64,000 nucleotides of DNA, taken from contig OZ023199.1 of the NCBI GenBank assembly GCA_963995505.1, positions 1,302,001 to 1,366,000 on the forward strand. Direction: 5' to 3'. Origin of the DNA: Hypericum androsaemum (lineage: Eukaryota > Streptophyta > Magnoliopsida > Malpighiales > Hypericaceae). Positions 23,101 through 36,294 of the stretch are shown one piece after another (the first letter of the stretch is position 1; every line of letters begins with the position of its first letter). The notes beneath the pieces are model-generated. The model searched no databases. It was not told the origin of the DNA and was given only the letters and a program-made list of their open reading frames with translations. The position numbers and the translations under genes are program-made.

Positions 23101-23232
23101 CTAACAACTGGGCCCTCTGGCCATAATTTTGGGCTTCCGTATGGGCCATGTTGTCCAAACCTTTGGGCTTCTGTTTGGGCCCACTGGACCACTCGTTTGG
23201 GCTTGTCTATGGGCCCTCTGGCCCAACGTATT
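23064..23232. repeat. ~34-bp tandem repeat, each unit with TGGGCC (site II-like)
   Basis: TGGGCC occurs at 23109, 23142, 23176 and 23210, a spacing of 33-34 bp, and GGCCCA at 23220. The intervening sequence (TTTGGGCTTCTGT and variants) also repeats, so this is a short minisatellite. TGGGCC/T is the site II element bound by TCP factors in many plant housekeeping promoters. It lies roughly 0.7-0.85 kb upstream of the PYRR start and 0.6 kb past the DHODH stop. A regulatory role is inference only. Confidence 0.6.
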
Positions 23233-23813
23233 TGTATGGCATTTTCAAGAATGGTGCAATACGGCCTTTTGTATATAATTAATCATAATCTTTTTCGCTT
23301 TTTTTTTGGGGGGTCAAAACGAACTTTCCGCATCCGAGACCATGGATTTTGGTCATAAAGATGTGTAACACAATGCATAGAGAGAGAGAGTATCATCTAA
23401 TTATAGTAGCAATAATAATGTCACAATTTGTTAAGTGACTTTTTAAGTACCATATGATTTCTGACATGTTCCAACTAGTCAATTCCCAAGTGGCCACTCC
23501 ACCTATTGTCAAAACAATGTACAAGCTACATTATTCATTTTGATGAATCTTACAGTTGAGTATAGCTTCCCTCTCATTTCCTAACTAACTGCAACACAAA
23601 TTGGTCTCTCATTCTACAACCGAAAAGAGGCGTCCCCTCCGCCGGAACCGGAGGCAAACAAAAATCATGTAGAACTTCCCATATAACTTAACTAATTAGA
23701 CACCTAACGAGGCCCCGAGATGCTTCTCAACAATTATACACGCAGCCTGTGTGCAAGATGTCAGAAGACTTTCCACACCAGGTTTAGGAGTATTTAGCTT
23801 CGCGGAGGGTGCA

Positions 23814-26800
23814 CTATCTGTAGTCTGCGCCGATTGCTTCGAGAACAGACTTGAAACCATCCCTTTCCAGGCACTCGGCCAACTCGGCCTACGGGGAAGC
23901 ATAATCAATTTCATCACCGAAAAGGTATGATGAAGAGATGCACCTTATTAGCAAATGCCATTTGCAGAGAAATTAAAGGACAGGATTCACATGGCTCATA
24001 AGATCAAAAACTTGCAACCAAATCCACTTGAATTCATATTTCACCATTTTTCCTTATCCATACTTTGATGGATCCCCAAGTGGTTTGCCACAAGAACGAT
24101 TTAGAATCATTCTGTATATACCTAATATAACATTTATGATTAGCATGATAAAGATCTGCCTTTTCTTTCCTGCCTTACCTTTATTCGGGGAATCAGGGCA
24201 GGACCACCGTAGGCAAATGCCGTGTAAAGCTGCACAAGACTGGCACCAGCTCGAATTTTTTTGTATGCATCCTCACCACTGAATCAATTATCCACAAACA
24301 CAGTTAGAAAAAAAAAAAATAAAGTGATCATCAACCCAAGGGAAAATGAGAGATGTCTTTCTCTGCTTTACCTGCTGACACCACCACAGCCAATTAAGGG
24401 GATTCTTCCCTAATAAGAGTAGATAGCAAAGCATTAGAACACTTCTGTAGAACATGCATTTAGCAACGGCTAACCATTTGGAAAGAACTAAATGTCGGGA
24501 AGCACAAATAATACAGCTTTTAACAGTCTTCGGAAAGAAAGAAAACAGGTCATAAGTGCTTCTTTTGTGCAATAGATGAGATTAGTCATCCTTACCGAAC
24601 TAATACCAATACTGCAAGGGAAACTGAGGAAGTAGCCCACATACCCTTGTCAAAATAAACATCTCTTTCAAGATGTTCGTTGATAGATCGAAAAGAGGCT
24701 TCCCACTTAAGCCGCCTGTTTCCTCGGCCAATGGATTATTCTTGGCAGGGTCTGGCCTTGAGATAGTTGTATTTGATATTATCTGATCAAAGAGTGCAAG
24801 ATAACAAAATAAAAATAAAACTTTTTGAAAAAACAAGACCACAATAAACTCGACGAACATGATACTGCCACACCCTTAGTTATAAGCATGTGCACAATCA
24901 AATTCTGTTTTTTCAGAACCAGAATGGAAGTTTTTAAATGATTTTAAAACGACAAAAAGGAAAACGAGATTCGAAGGGGATAGTTTAAACCAAGAAAATA
25001 AAGCTGCAAAGGGGAAAAATATCTTAGATAAGAATTTGAAAGAAGAATGAATACTAAAATGGTTAAGCTGCTGTTTCTTTTGCATGAAAAAAAAAGGATA
25101 ACATTGTGGCATGCCATTATTGTTCCCAAAATTTCCACAGAACTTCAACCAGAAAAAGTTACCTTCACCCATCATAGCTTTCACTTGTGAACAAAAGACG
25201 GAGTAACAACAAGGAAACAGAGCAACAACAATAGTAGCCAGACTAATGAATCAATATTAACTATAGCAAGAAGAGAAGACTATACCAATCCATCCAAGCG
25301 GAGAGCAACAGCAACCTACAAGCGTAGAGAGGTTAAGGAAAAAGGAATCACAAGAATGCTACAGAAAACGCGGAGGAAAGATGAAGGGAATTTACACACT
25401 GCTGCAATGTCTTGGAGGTCTTCCTTGGATAGGTCAGGTGCTATTTTCACAAGCAACGGAGGTGGACCTTCTTCACCCCATTGCATTTCATCTCGAGCAG
25501 CTTGGACCTAAACGAAAAGGAAATAAAACAACTCAACTACCTGAACACAAAGTTCAGATTGTTAAACTTTTTAATCATAGCTAAGCATTATACCTTCTTA
25601 ACAAGATCCTTTAATTGTTTTCTTCCTTGAAGCATGCGCAACCCTGGAGTATTTGGAGATGAAACATTAATGACCTGAGAGAAAACAAAACCTCAATAAC
25701 CAGATTATCTGAACCGACTACCAAGTGAACATAACGGGTGAGGAATGTTGATAGCAGATAGCAACATATTGCAAGTAAAACAGCTTGAAAGAACTTTACC
25801 AAATAATCAGCATACTGAGAGAGTGTATGAACTCCTTGTACATAATCTGCGGCAGCATCTTCAGTTGTTTTGTTTTTCCCTAGATTAACTCCAAGAATGC
25901 CAGGGCCAGCTTTGCCCCCATGTTGCAATTGATCAGTCGAAGAAGATGAAGTACTTGAAGTTTCATCCAACTTTCTTTTGCCATGCTGGGCACCTAATCG
26001 CTTGGCAACCACATTAATACCCTCGCTATTAAATCCACAACGGTTGATGATAGCACTGGCCAAAAAAGCAAACCAAGCATATGAACCAATTCAACAATGA
26101 TATTCTCGTGCCTAGTCTTTGAGAATAACATCTCTACATATCCAAGCAATTGGACCATAAATGCCAAAGATAATTACATCGTAGTCTCACCCTTCCTGGC
26201 GCAATCTGAAAATACGAGGCTTTGGGTTGCCCTCTTGCGGAATAGGTGTTACAGAGCCAACTTCCACAAAGCCAAAACCCATACCAAGTAAGCCATCAAC
26301 TGCCTCAGCATTTTTATCAAAGCCAGCAGCAAGCCCTATAGGGTTAGAGAACTTCCTTCCCCAGACTTCCAGTCCTAAAATTGGTTGATCAGATCTCTTC
26401 TCTCTTGGAACCCAACCACGAGAAGCAGCTCTGACTGCAAGTGTGTGCGCAACCTCGACGTCTAGAAGGGCGAAAAAAGGATTTACAAGCTTCGTTGCAT
26501 TGAACAACCAACCACTACAAATCAAGCAAACATCAAAAGGATATGATGTCAAAGAAGGCTGAAGGCCAACATAGTGTTTGACTAAAAAACTGATACGTCT
26601 CTCAAGGTCCACAATTACAAAAATACAGAAGAGACGAATATCAGTATGCTACTAAATTCCCTCAAGTTCAATCTATCCATCTACCTTCTCGTTCTTGTTC
26701 CTTCTCATTAAGTAGCTCAGAAGCAACCAAACTTGCAGCTTTAATTACCACGACCCTAGCTCTAGCCACCTAACTGAATAGAATAACAGTGGGAAGCACT

Positions 26801-28051
26801 CGACAAGTTCAGCATAATATAGCCATCATTCTTCGGGATATAATCTCTTCAATTGGAGGCGGGACATGCGAGTTAATAGCAAATTGATTTGTCAGCGACA
26901 CAATACATCACATAGATGGGAGCAATTTTCTGACCCTTATCCTAATATGAAGCTGCATGGATACACTGTGCATTTCAGAAAGTCAATCCAGCATCTTGGG
27001 CATCTCTAAAAATGGCCAAGCTTATTGCTGAAATTGAAATAGCATAAACATTGCAGTCAAGGATATACAACCAAAACTAAATAAAAATCAAATTTGAGTG
27101 TGTACCAAAAAGTTGCTTCATCCACTGTACTCGCGTAAGCTCCTCCAGCAATAACTAGCCCTATAGTTGCTCCAGTAAATAGCCTTCCCTGTAGAAACCA
27201 TATAATTATCAGTAGAAACCATATAATTATCAGTCTCAAAAGAAAACTTTCACCTTTGTTAAACAATTAAGCAATGCAATCGACAGAAATATAAAATAAA
27301 AAGGGAAATTCAGCATAAAAGATCTTCAGTCACTTGTACTATTACTATGCCCAAAATGAATATTGTCCATTGTAATATCTATATCATTTTCTGAGCTTAA
27401 GGGCTTTACATCACCTCCATTATCAAGGTGGGGCAACAAAACCGGCGACTGCATTAATTCACGCAACCACAATAGTTGCTGGTGTTCCAACAGGACTTAC
27501 TAACAACCAAGTCCGTTCGAACAGAAAGACTGCGTGCTAGCAAACACTTCAGTGCCCAGGAATCATTCGCCTTAACAAACAAGTGGCTGAATTATTCGAT
27601 ACACAGACTTTTTCTTTATGGCATTTGGCTAGTTCTTTTCGCATACAATGAAGTATACCTTTAAGAAGCTACAATTTTCCACAAACGGACAAACTCATCG
27701 ATATACATCTTCCTAGAAACAAGATAACCCAACTAATATAACTCCAGCTCACAGAAGAACCCAATAGCTTCAAGCTGCGACTAAAATGCAAAGAAACACA
27801 CAGAAACCACATCCATCGCCAGCCATCTACACCAGCTTATTGAAAAATTTAAAACGGAAGATCAATAAGCGATCGAGAGAGGAAAAGGCTAATACTTTCT
27901 TGGAGGAGTGGGGAATCCTAGGAGGGACAGAGGAGGAGGCCGAACCCGAACCCGAGGAGCAATACCTAAAACCACCTCCACCACGGGTATAAATTGCGTC
28001 TCTGGACAGGTATTCTCTTGCCAACCTCCTCGAAGCTGCCCATATCGCCAT
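23814..28051 (-). CDS. PYRD: Dihydroorotate dehydrogenase (quinone), mitochondrial, 462 aa, 11 exons
   Basis: Class 2 DHODH: oxidises dihydroorotate to orotate in pyrimidine synthesis, passing electrons through FMN to ubiquinone at the inner mitochondrial membrane. Exons (-): 28051-27896, 27188-27106, 26514-26191, 26055-25800, 25674-25594, 25507-25400, 25315-25286, 24782-24645, 24409-24372, 24278-24179 and 23888-23814; 1389 nt. The N-terminus is Arg-rich ([17 protein letters not shown]), as in a presequence. The membrane segment [15 protein letters not shown] follows near residue 58. Then come [67 protein letters not shown] (which contains the catalytic Ser), [16 protein letters not shown] and [11 protein letters not shown]. 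It ends EAIGADYR. The ATG was chosen because it gives the targeting peptide in frame with exon 2. The length fits the Arabidopsis protein (about 460). Confidence 0.95.
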
Positions 28052-29231
28052 TAGCAGCACAACCCAGAAACAAAAAAAAAATCTTGCCTTCCAATGACTC
28101 TTCAAAAGTACCAGGCAAGAGAAAAGACGGGGGATGCACAAATGGGGGAAAAAGGAAGGGACTTTCAGGAGTAAAACGGGGAAATGAGAGGTGGGTTGGG
28201 AATGGAATTTGATTCTTTCGTTTTCCGTGATTGCTTTATTAGGGACGGGGGGTTTGGGAGGTGGAGAGAGGTTTAAGCGCGGACATGAGAAGTGCCACGG
28301 TTGTCTTGGGACACAAGTACAAGGAAGGATCAGGACATAAACTGGAAGCCCATTTTGTGTCTTTTTCCCGAGGGAAAGGCCCAATCTTTTCTAGGGCTTC
28401 TGGGTTTTTGTTTAAACCTTTATCTAACGTGGTAGTAGGTGTCGTTACATGGTTCCATGTAGACCACCCAAAGCAACTCCTGGTCTAGAGGTTGACAAAA
28501 CCTCGTCTGGCGCTAAAAAATTGAGTTTTTCAAATTTTACGAATTTCTAGATAGAGTCCAACCGTGTTTGACTCTGAATACAAAAAATACGCCAAAAACA
28601 AAAACCTTGTCGTTTGTTGCAAATACAAAACCTTGTTTATGTAACCATTTCTTACGTTAGATATTAAAGGGCCTTTATTGAAATCAAGTATTGCATGCAT
28701 CAGTAGCCAAAATGAAAATGTAGAATAGAAAAAAGAGAGGACAAGAAAGTTTACCTGCTGCAGAGCATCCAATAGTTGAGTTTTGGTTTTTGGTACTAGA
28801 TAGTTCTCTAGCAAGATTTCCCAGAGTCGCCTGCAAGCTCAACCATCTTCATATCCCAAGGATGCTGCTGGAAGGAAATAAATGAGAGTCCATATAAAAA
28901 ACAGACACAAACCTGCAGATGCATAATGCCGATATTCGATAAGAAAGCGAAGGAACGAGATAGATATTCAAGTGAATGGTTGCTACATCAAAGCATTACA
29001 TTTAGATGGTTAGCAAGAGCAGGGACTAAAGGTGCACTAGTGGTAGTCTGAAGAAAGAAGATATAATGTTGTGTTATCTCATTAACAGTGAGTATCATAC
29101 CGAGTTGCACAAACGACGCAAATCCGTGCTATCCCCTCAATGAAACCAGAAGATTCAGATTCATTACCAGCCACGGGGCTCAAGAAGGATTCTGTCATTT
29201 ATCTAACAAGTCAAAAAGCATGACCTGGTTA
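28052..29231. other. DHODH upstream region and 3' flank of the PPR gene
   Basis: 28052-28450 is the promoter side of DHODH, with one GGCCCA (site II-like) at 28378-28383. 28500-29231 lies downstream of the PPR stop and probably holds its 3' UTR, possibly with spliced segments. No other coding signal is seen. Confidence 0.45.
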
Positions 29232-31628
29232 CTACCCCACTGATGCTTCAATCCAACTACTTCCTGGGTGTTTACTAAGTCCCTCTTCAGTAACTCCCAG
29301 CTGGAGCTTTGCCGCATCTTCCCAACTACATTCGCTGGAATAAACCTGATGGAGCAAAGTTCGAGCAGAGTCGTTCCCTGGAACCAACCGAATCAGCTCC
29401 TTTGCAGCCCATTCACCCGATTTCTTGTCTCCATGTATTCTACAACCACTAAGCAAAGATCTCAAAATAGCAGGCCATGCAGGACAAGGCATCGTCTCGA
29501 TTATACGTTTAGCTTCATTAAGGTATCCATTGCGTGAGAGCATATCAACTAGACAACCATATACATCAGGAGATGGTTTCATTCCATGGTCCAGTATCAT
29601 GGACTTGAACAATAAGCAGCCCTGATCCACGAGACCCCGGTAACTGCATGCCAGTATAACCGATACAAACGTCGCATGGCTTGGCTTTATGGACACCTGC
29701 TTCATCGCATCAAAAATTTTCATTGCTTCTGAAACAAGTCCATGATGGGCATAAGCCATGATCATGGCATTGTAGATGATAACATCACCAGCTCTACAAG
29801 ACTGGTCAAAAGCCATCTTTGCACTTTGAATGTCCCCACATTTTGCATAAGCATCTAAAACTGCACTAGCAACAAAGATTTGTTCCGTGAATCCTAATTT
29901 AATAACAAATGAATGGACCAACTTGGTACAAAAGTGAGCAGCAACATTTGCACAACTGTTTATAACGCTGCCTAAAACAAACTCATCGGGTCTCCAACCA
30001 GCCTCAGCCAATTTATTGAGCATGCTGATTGCTTCTTGATGATACCCGTGCTGCGCTAATATAGTTATCACATCCCCTGAAAATTCAAAGTCCATTCTCT
30101 CATTCTCACCAAGCATATTTAAGGAATCATTCAATAAACCAGACTTGACATAGCCTTTAAACAGAGAGTTATAAATGCATCCATGAGAATCAAAACCATA
30201 CTTCACAACTAATCCATGAACTTCTTTGATCATCCGGTCATTTTCATATCTGCAACACGTCTCCAAAATATTTAGAATTGTCTGCTTATTAACCTCCAAG
30301 CCAAACTGAAACAAATTTCTGAACGTGTTTAAAGCATCATTGTTGCAATTATTCAAGTTGTATCCTGAAATTAACTCATTCCACGTGCTTATATCTCTTG
30401 CATGGATGCTTTCAAATACTTTAGCAGCCATTTCCATTGACCCACACACGGAACACATCCTGATAATAGAAGAAACAACATTAGTTTCATCGAGGAATCC
30501 CAAATGCAGAGCAAGGGCAAATAACTGAAGTCCAAGACGGAGATCAACCAGCTCCCCACATTGTCTAAACAAATTTGAGAACGTTATGCAGTCTGGCCTG
30601 AACCCACTCATCATGAAATCAAGGAACAGACATGCAACTTCACTTGGATTTTCCAACCTTATGATGCTTCCGAAAATCGTATTCCAAGTAGCAACATCCT
30701 TATCTTGCACCCTTCTAAAAACTTTTAAAGCATCATCCACTTCTCCAGCTTTGAAGTACATATCCATAAGTGCATTCATCACTGGCGTACCAATCTCCAC
30801 ATCACTCGTTAAAATCAAGCCATGAATCTGCCTCCCAGACTTCAAGTCGCCTACAGCAGCGCAACCCTGAAGTGAGTTGATATACGTACATGTATCCATT
30901 GCCACTCCCTCCCGTCGCATCAAATACAAACTTCTCATAACTTCAACGAACCAGCCAGATTGTGCATATCCACCAACCATTGAATTCCAACAAGCAGTAT
31001 CAACATCCTCTGTACAACAAAATAACCTCTCTGCCGCTTCAACGTCCCCCATCTTAAAATAAAAGCTTAAAATAGAGCCAACCACGAAGACATTCCTCAC
31101 AATTGCAACTTTCACAGCAACGCAATGCACGCTCATGCCCAACCAGAGAGCTCTACTATTGACACACAACTTCATAAAGCTCCCAAAAGTAAACTCATTC
31201 GGCAAAACCCTTCGTCTTATCATCTCCGAAAATGCCAAAAAACCGCACTCTACCTCCCCGTACCTAACCGCCCCGGAGACAACCAACGTCCAAGAAACAA
31301 CATTTCTCTGACGCATTTCGTCGAACACCTTAACTCCGTCATCAAAAGCCCCGGTTTTCATGTACATTTTGATCAAATTGTTACCGGTGAATACCTCTCC
31401 GTCGAGACCCGACTTGGTGATGCGCCCATGTAACTGGGTCCCAAGGACTAGGGACCCAGCATCCTCGGCCTGAGAAAGAGCCCACGCAACGGAGGCCGAG
31501 TCTTTGCCGAGAAAGAATCCGGGACCCGAAGAGATGCTTCGCACGGGAGACGCCGCGAACAACGAAACGGAAGTTGCCAACTTTGATGCTAGGGTCCGCC
31601 CTGAGCGTTGAACGGTCGCAGCTCTCAT
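29232..31628 (-). CDS. Pentatricopeptide repeat protein, PLS class with E motif, 798 aa
   Basis: Intronless gene, typical of plant PPR proteins, which bind organelle RNA and act in editing, splicing or stability. The N-terminus is rich in Arg, Ser and Ala with no acid residues (MRAATVQRSGRTLASKLATS), suggesting import into mitochondria or plastids. From about residue 60 to 720 there are successive repeats of 31-36 residues of P, L and S type: for example GNNLIKMYMKTGAFDDGVKV, VVSWTLVVSGAVRYG, NALMDMYFKAGEVDDALKVF, ASAVLDAYAKCGDIQSAKMA and IYNAMIMAYAHHGLVSEAMK. The C-terminus carries the E-type motif ending KHPGSSWIE and stops five residues later. There is no DYW deaminase domain, so if it acts in editing it would need a partner. 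The target RNA cannot be read from the sequence. Confidence 0.93.
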   Translation of the reverse strand: MRAATVQRSGRTLASKLATSVSLFAASPVRSISSGPGFFLGKDSASVAWALSQAEDAGSLVLGTQLHGRITKSGLDGEVFTGNNLIKMYMKTGAFDDGVKVFDEMRQRNVVSWTLVVSGAVRYGEVECGFLAFSEMIRRRVLPNEFTFGSFMKLCVNSRALWLGMSVHCVAVKVAIVRNVFVVGSILSFYFKMGDVEAAERLFCCTEDVDTACWNSMVGGYAQSGWFVEVMRSLYLMRREGVAMDTCTYINSLQGCAAVGDLKSGRQIHGLILTSDVEIGTPVMNALMDMYFKAGEVDDALKVFRRVQDKDVATWNTIFGSIIRLENPSEVACLFLDFMMSGFRPDCITFSNLFRQCGELVDLRLGLQLFALALHLGFLDETNVVSSIIRMCSVCGSMEMAAKVFESIHARDISTWNELISGYNLNNCNNDALNTFRNLFQFGLEVNKQTILNILETCCRYENDRMIKEVHGLVVKYGFDSHGCIYNSLFKGYVKSGLLNDSLNMLGENERMDFEFSGDVITILAQHGYHQEAISMLNKLAEAGWRPDEFVLGSVINSCANVAAHFCTKLVHSFVIKLGFTEQIFVASAVLDAYAKCGDIQSAKMAFDQSCRAGDVIIYNAMIMAYAHHGLVSEAMKIFDAMKQVSIKPSHATFVSVILACSYRGLVDQGCLLFKSMILDHGMKPSPDVYGCLVDMLSRNGYLNEAKRIIETMPCPAWPAILRSLLSGCRIHGDKKSGEWAAKELIRLVPGNDSARTLLHQVYSSECSWEDAAKLQLGVTEEGLSKHPGSSWIEASVG

Positions 31629-31708
31629 ATGGTGGATGGGAATTTGTTGAACTGGAAAGACTTGGCGGGAAAATTGGACACGAACATTTCCAAAAGAGGA
31701 AACGTAAG

Positions 31709-31768
31709 TGGGCCTTTGTATTTTGTTGGGGACATACTGGGCTGAAAATTAAATGGGCCTCCGGCCCA
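31709..31768 (-). promoter_or_regulatory. Cluster of site II elements upstream of the PPR gene
   Basis: TGGGCC at 31709 and 31754 and GGCCCA at 31763-31768 lie 81-140 bp upstream of the PPR start codon. Multiple TGGGCC/T elements close to the start are known in promoters of plant genes for organelle proteins. The assignment rests on motif and distance only. Confidence 0.5.
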
Positions 31769-34700
31769 ATAATAACTTCCATGAATATTGAATTATCCAA
31801 ATTTTTATTATCCGAATTATTTGAACTTCGTTTTTTGATATACGAATTCGAACTATGAACTATTCGATAGTTAATGATGGAAAATGTGGACTGCTGTGTG
31901 TTTGTAGTTCTCCATGTTGGTACCCTAGATTCGATGCCCCAATTTTATGAGCTTTAGAGATTTGTCGACACTGAAATATTTGTAGGACAGAGCCATATAT
32001 GCATAAAGTGAGAAAGTTGAATGTATCAGTTCACGAGAAGAACAATAATTAGCTCTAGGTTAACGATAGGTATCGAGTTTGGTATAACCTATCCTTAATT
32101 AGTCGGCCTAGTAAATTTCTGAATATCATGTATTTCGAAAAGAAAAACAAGAATCTACAGTATCTTAGTTTAATGAAATGTTGGTTAATTTATTCATAAG
32201 ATATGACTCGCTGAAAACTGAAAAGGACTACATATATACTTCTTTAAGTTTCCTAGGATTGAATTCGAGTATATTTTGAAATCCCCCCTTGTCACGTGAG
32301 CTTAGGGTGTTAATGACAATAAATTGGTATCGAAACGGGTCATGGAAAAGTTTGGAGGGTTAAAGTTTAGGCTTATATTTGGAACTCTATAATTCATGTG
32401 CTAAACAATTTAACATAATTCACTTTTTAACTTGGAAAGTATTAGCTGACATCAACAGTTATGGAATCTAGTTCCGTGTTTTGGAAATTTATCGATGTCA
32501 AAATTTGATATAAGAAATTATCTTCATCTGAAATTTTATCTAGCTCGAATTTAAATTTATCGGTTCACTAGATGTCTAAATACTCCTGGCCAAATACCCA
32601 CCGAAAGCTAAGCTTCTTTGTGGCTTGATCGTGGACCACTTGCACTATATTAGCTGTAAAGTTGGTGCATATGCTGCTTTCTTCGATGTCATATCTCAAC
32701 CTTCGTTCTATACTAATCAAGTCCAGTATGGTACAATCTTAGGTTAAATGTTCCATCCTCACATCCAAATCTATCTTATTGATAATCTCTCTTAGGCTGA
32801 GTCCAATTTTTTTAAAATAAGTAAAGTATTGTATTTCACCAAAATAGTCCCAAAAACAATATATCAAAGATACCAGATAATGTCTATCAATACTCACCAC
32901 GATAATAGACGCTATCTGAGTACAAATACCAAAGTGTCGCCAAACGAATCAAAACCAAAAGACCATGGGATCATAAAAAATAGACCCGAATGTGTTTCTC
33001 CAATTTAGAATTTAGGACTGCAAAAGAGGTTCAGTAATATTTGGATTTTGTCTTTTAAATATCTCAGTAAAGATCGAACCTTGTTTTTACACCCATATAA
33101 TTAGATCCCAAAGGTAAAGATCCAAGTTTGTTGACAAGATCATGTCTGTTTTTATAGGCAGAGAGGATGTAGGCGAGATGATTTGATCCTGATCAACTCG
33201 ACTAGCCCAAACAATCATGTCTCATGTTGAGTCTAAGATGGATACAGGATGTGCTTCATAAAAAAAAAGTGAACCCTAATAATAAACTCACTTGTTTCTT
33301 GCTGAGTCTAATATGGATATTTTTTTATAAGTAGAAGTTGTATTAAAAATAGGATGCACAAAAGCACAAAATTTAATGGCAACTATTGTCCCAAAAATAC
33401 AATCCGGTAGTTCTCTTACCAATCTCGGACTGCATCCAAATACAAACCCAGATCCTTCAAACATAGAATCAAATCACAATAACCATTCATGGATATGATA
33501 TAAAATTGAATGAACTTCGCTCACGATCACATCCGGCGCTCTCAAACACGGTCTTGTTCCGGCATTTTCCACAATTGAATGAACGAGAGTCTAATATGGA
33601 TATATGATGTGCTTCATACAAATTGTGAAGTGGAAATTTATGATCGACTTTATAAAGTTTATTTACTCTCTTAATTTTTTTTAAAATTTTGTTATTGTGA
33701 ACGCTATCACTTAATTTGTATATTCAAAGTCGGGTACTATCAGACCCTATTTTAAGGGGTAATTTTTTAATAGTGTTTTACATTCGTGAGATTTAAATCT
33801 AATATATTTTTAAATAAATTCATTTTTTTAAACTCATATTCGTACACATTTGAGACATTGGCAATGACCCATTTGGCAATTGTCTAAAGAAGCACACAAT
33901 GAGACAGTGGACCAACAAGCCTGATCCACTGCAGGAACACAATCTCATCTAAACAAGCTTCTTAAGGTCGGAGAGACAAGGTCACTTACAACTTTTGCCA
34001 CCCTTTCAGATTGTAACAAAAGTCCATCAAGGAACACCATGCATTTGCTTCCTCAGGCTCTCTAGGACCTGCCTTCCACTTCAAGCATTCGAACACAAAT
34101 TAGGACAGCCACCAGAGATGTAGTGGATGGCAATTTTTTTCAAGTCCCTTTTGGGACCTAATTGAAAAGGTGGCACTTTTTCCCTTTGTTGATCCCGAAC
34201 CCTTAAATAATTGAACTTGGTTTGGTCTACCATACTATCCACCTTGAAAGACATTACACCTTTATTGTTATGGAAAAAACTGCGGCTCACATGGGGCATT
34301 AACGAAATATTTCATGGACTACTTACTCAAAATATTTTAGCCGAAAATATCTGATATCATGATATCTATTAAACTAATTGATATATTGACATTAAAAGAT
34401 TGTACTCAAAACTTTCTGACAAATGAGTAAAAGAACAAGAAGGTGGTGATTCACATGGTTGATATGTGCGAAGATTGGATAAGCCGATAGGTTTCATAAT
34501 ATAAAGGTAATCTCTGTCTTTTTTTTTAAATGACGGCTAGAGTTTTATCATTCGTTATAATTTATTACGGTTGATTCATTTTCTCTATTTTAAGTTTTAT
34601 TAGTTACTGTATTGTTTCTCGATATATTGAAATTATAATAAAATTATTCGGCTGAAAGTGATTTGTTGAGGTTTTGACTCGAAATTGGAAAAAATAAAAA

Positions 34701-36263
34701 GACCTGGCGAACGTCAGTGAGAATAGGGACTTTAAGCAGTGACGGTAGCGGGCGCAATGTTACGCGAAGTGGAAGAAGTCCAGTTCGACAAGACTCAATT
34801 TTAGATTCCTAGTTTAGTAAGATAGATTTCATGTATGTATTAGGGTTTGTGTATAAATAGATAGGAGCTCTAATATGTGTGGTTTAAAAATTTATCAATA
34901 AAGATTCTTCTTGTGAACGTATATAATTTGTCAAACCAAATAACATTTTTTGTGTTAGTTTGCGTTAGAATAGAAGTAATTCACGTGGGCATCCATACTT
35001 TTAAATATGTTGATTTCCTAATAATCTAATAAAACCATGGAAAAACCTTTCCAAAAAAATGATGTAAACTCACTCTCTTTTTTTATAAGTGATTTGTATT
35101 AAGAAGATAATTACATAGGTATAATGCCGAGAACCTCGCAAGAGGTAGCAATCTCGACGAGAACATTCGACGTTACACTAAATTCGGCACAAAAAACACC
35201 CCATACAAACAAAAACCGAACAACCAAAAAGCCCCCAAGATATTCCGTTGAAACGCAGAGAAGGAGCCAAAGTAGAACTCATTCCCCTTTGATCAGACGT
35301 TCAGAGGTTATGGACAAATACAAGAAGAAATCTGCTTGGACATCCTTGGCAAGAAACCATGCCACCTGTTATTTTACTCCATCGAGGAAAGTTTAATGAC
35401 AAGGACTTCTCAATCCCCAAGCAAGCATCTTGATCCTCGTTATAGGAGTAGCATTGTGGAGTCCCCATTCTGATTAGATGTAAGTGTTTAATGTTTGCAA
35501 TACCGAGTCACAAGATACCTGGGGTGATTATTAGGATTTTATATCAAATATAGAATTTTTATTAAGAAATGATACGTAGAGTTCTTTCCAAGTTTTAAAA
35601 AACGATCCAAAAATTAACCCAAAATTTTTCTCTTCTTCTAGGTCGATCGATAATATTAATAAATATATTATTTATTATATTTACTTTAAAATAGCAAATA
35701 GTTATCAATATCTTCTAATTTTTATTGAAACTTATAATGTACAAGCATCAAACTGGCCAGTCCAAAAAATTTTGGTTGAACTGACCGGTCCAACTAGACA
35801 AATCGGTCAGTCAGACTGGTAAAATCCGTGGTAAACGTCAGTGGCTACTGATTGCTCTGAAGGCATAGTTTAGGGTGAAAATCGGCCCAAGTTAACTCTG
35901 ATTCGCTATTTGACCATCGGTCGGATCACGTTTTTTCAGAATCATGGTTCTATCACTTGGACTAGACAACTCTTCACTTTTCACGTGAAGTGTGAAGATA
36001 ATAACCTTAAGACAAAAGTAAAACTATTTGTCCTTGCAATCCATGTCTAACTATAGTTATTCAGTTGTTTTTTATCCATACATTTTTTAAATAAAAATTG
36101 AATAAATCCTTCTAAAAAGTAAGTGAACCATGTAAGGCGGATTATCAGAAAATTTAAAATTTGTCAAGAAAACTATTTTAAATTCCCAAAAAATTCAATA
36201 AATTGTCTGAATCTCATCGATTAGATATAACAAACTATACTTGTACTATAATCAGGGGTTAGA

Positions 36264-36294
36264 TTCAGTGGGGACAAGATATGTCCCCACTGAA
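36264..36294. repeat. 31-bp perfect palindrome-type element, copy 1
   Basis: The arms TTCAGTGGGGA and TCCCCACTGAA (11 bp each) surround a 9-bp spacer. The same arms and the same spacer length occur at 50061-50091. Confidence 0.6.

Noticed and set aside
34660..34970. Possible solo LTR with TATAAATA and AATAAA
   Set aside because: I could not find matching TG/CA borders with a target duplication, so it is mentioned only within the gene-poor region.
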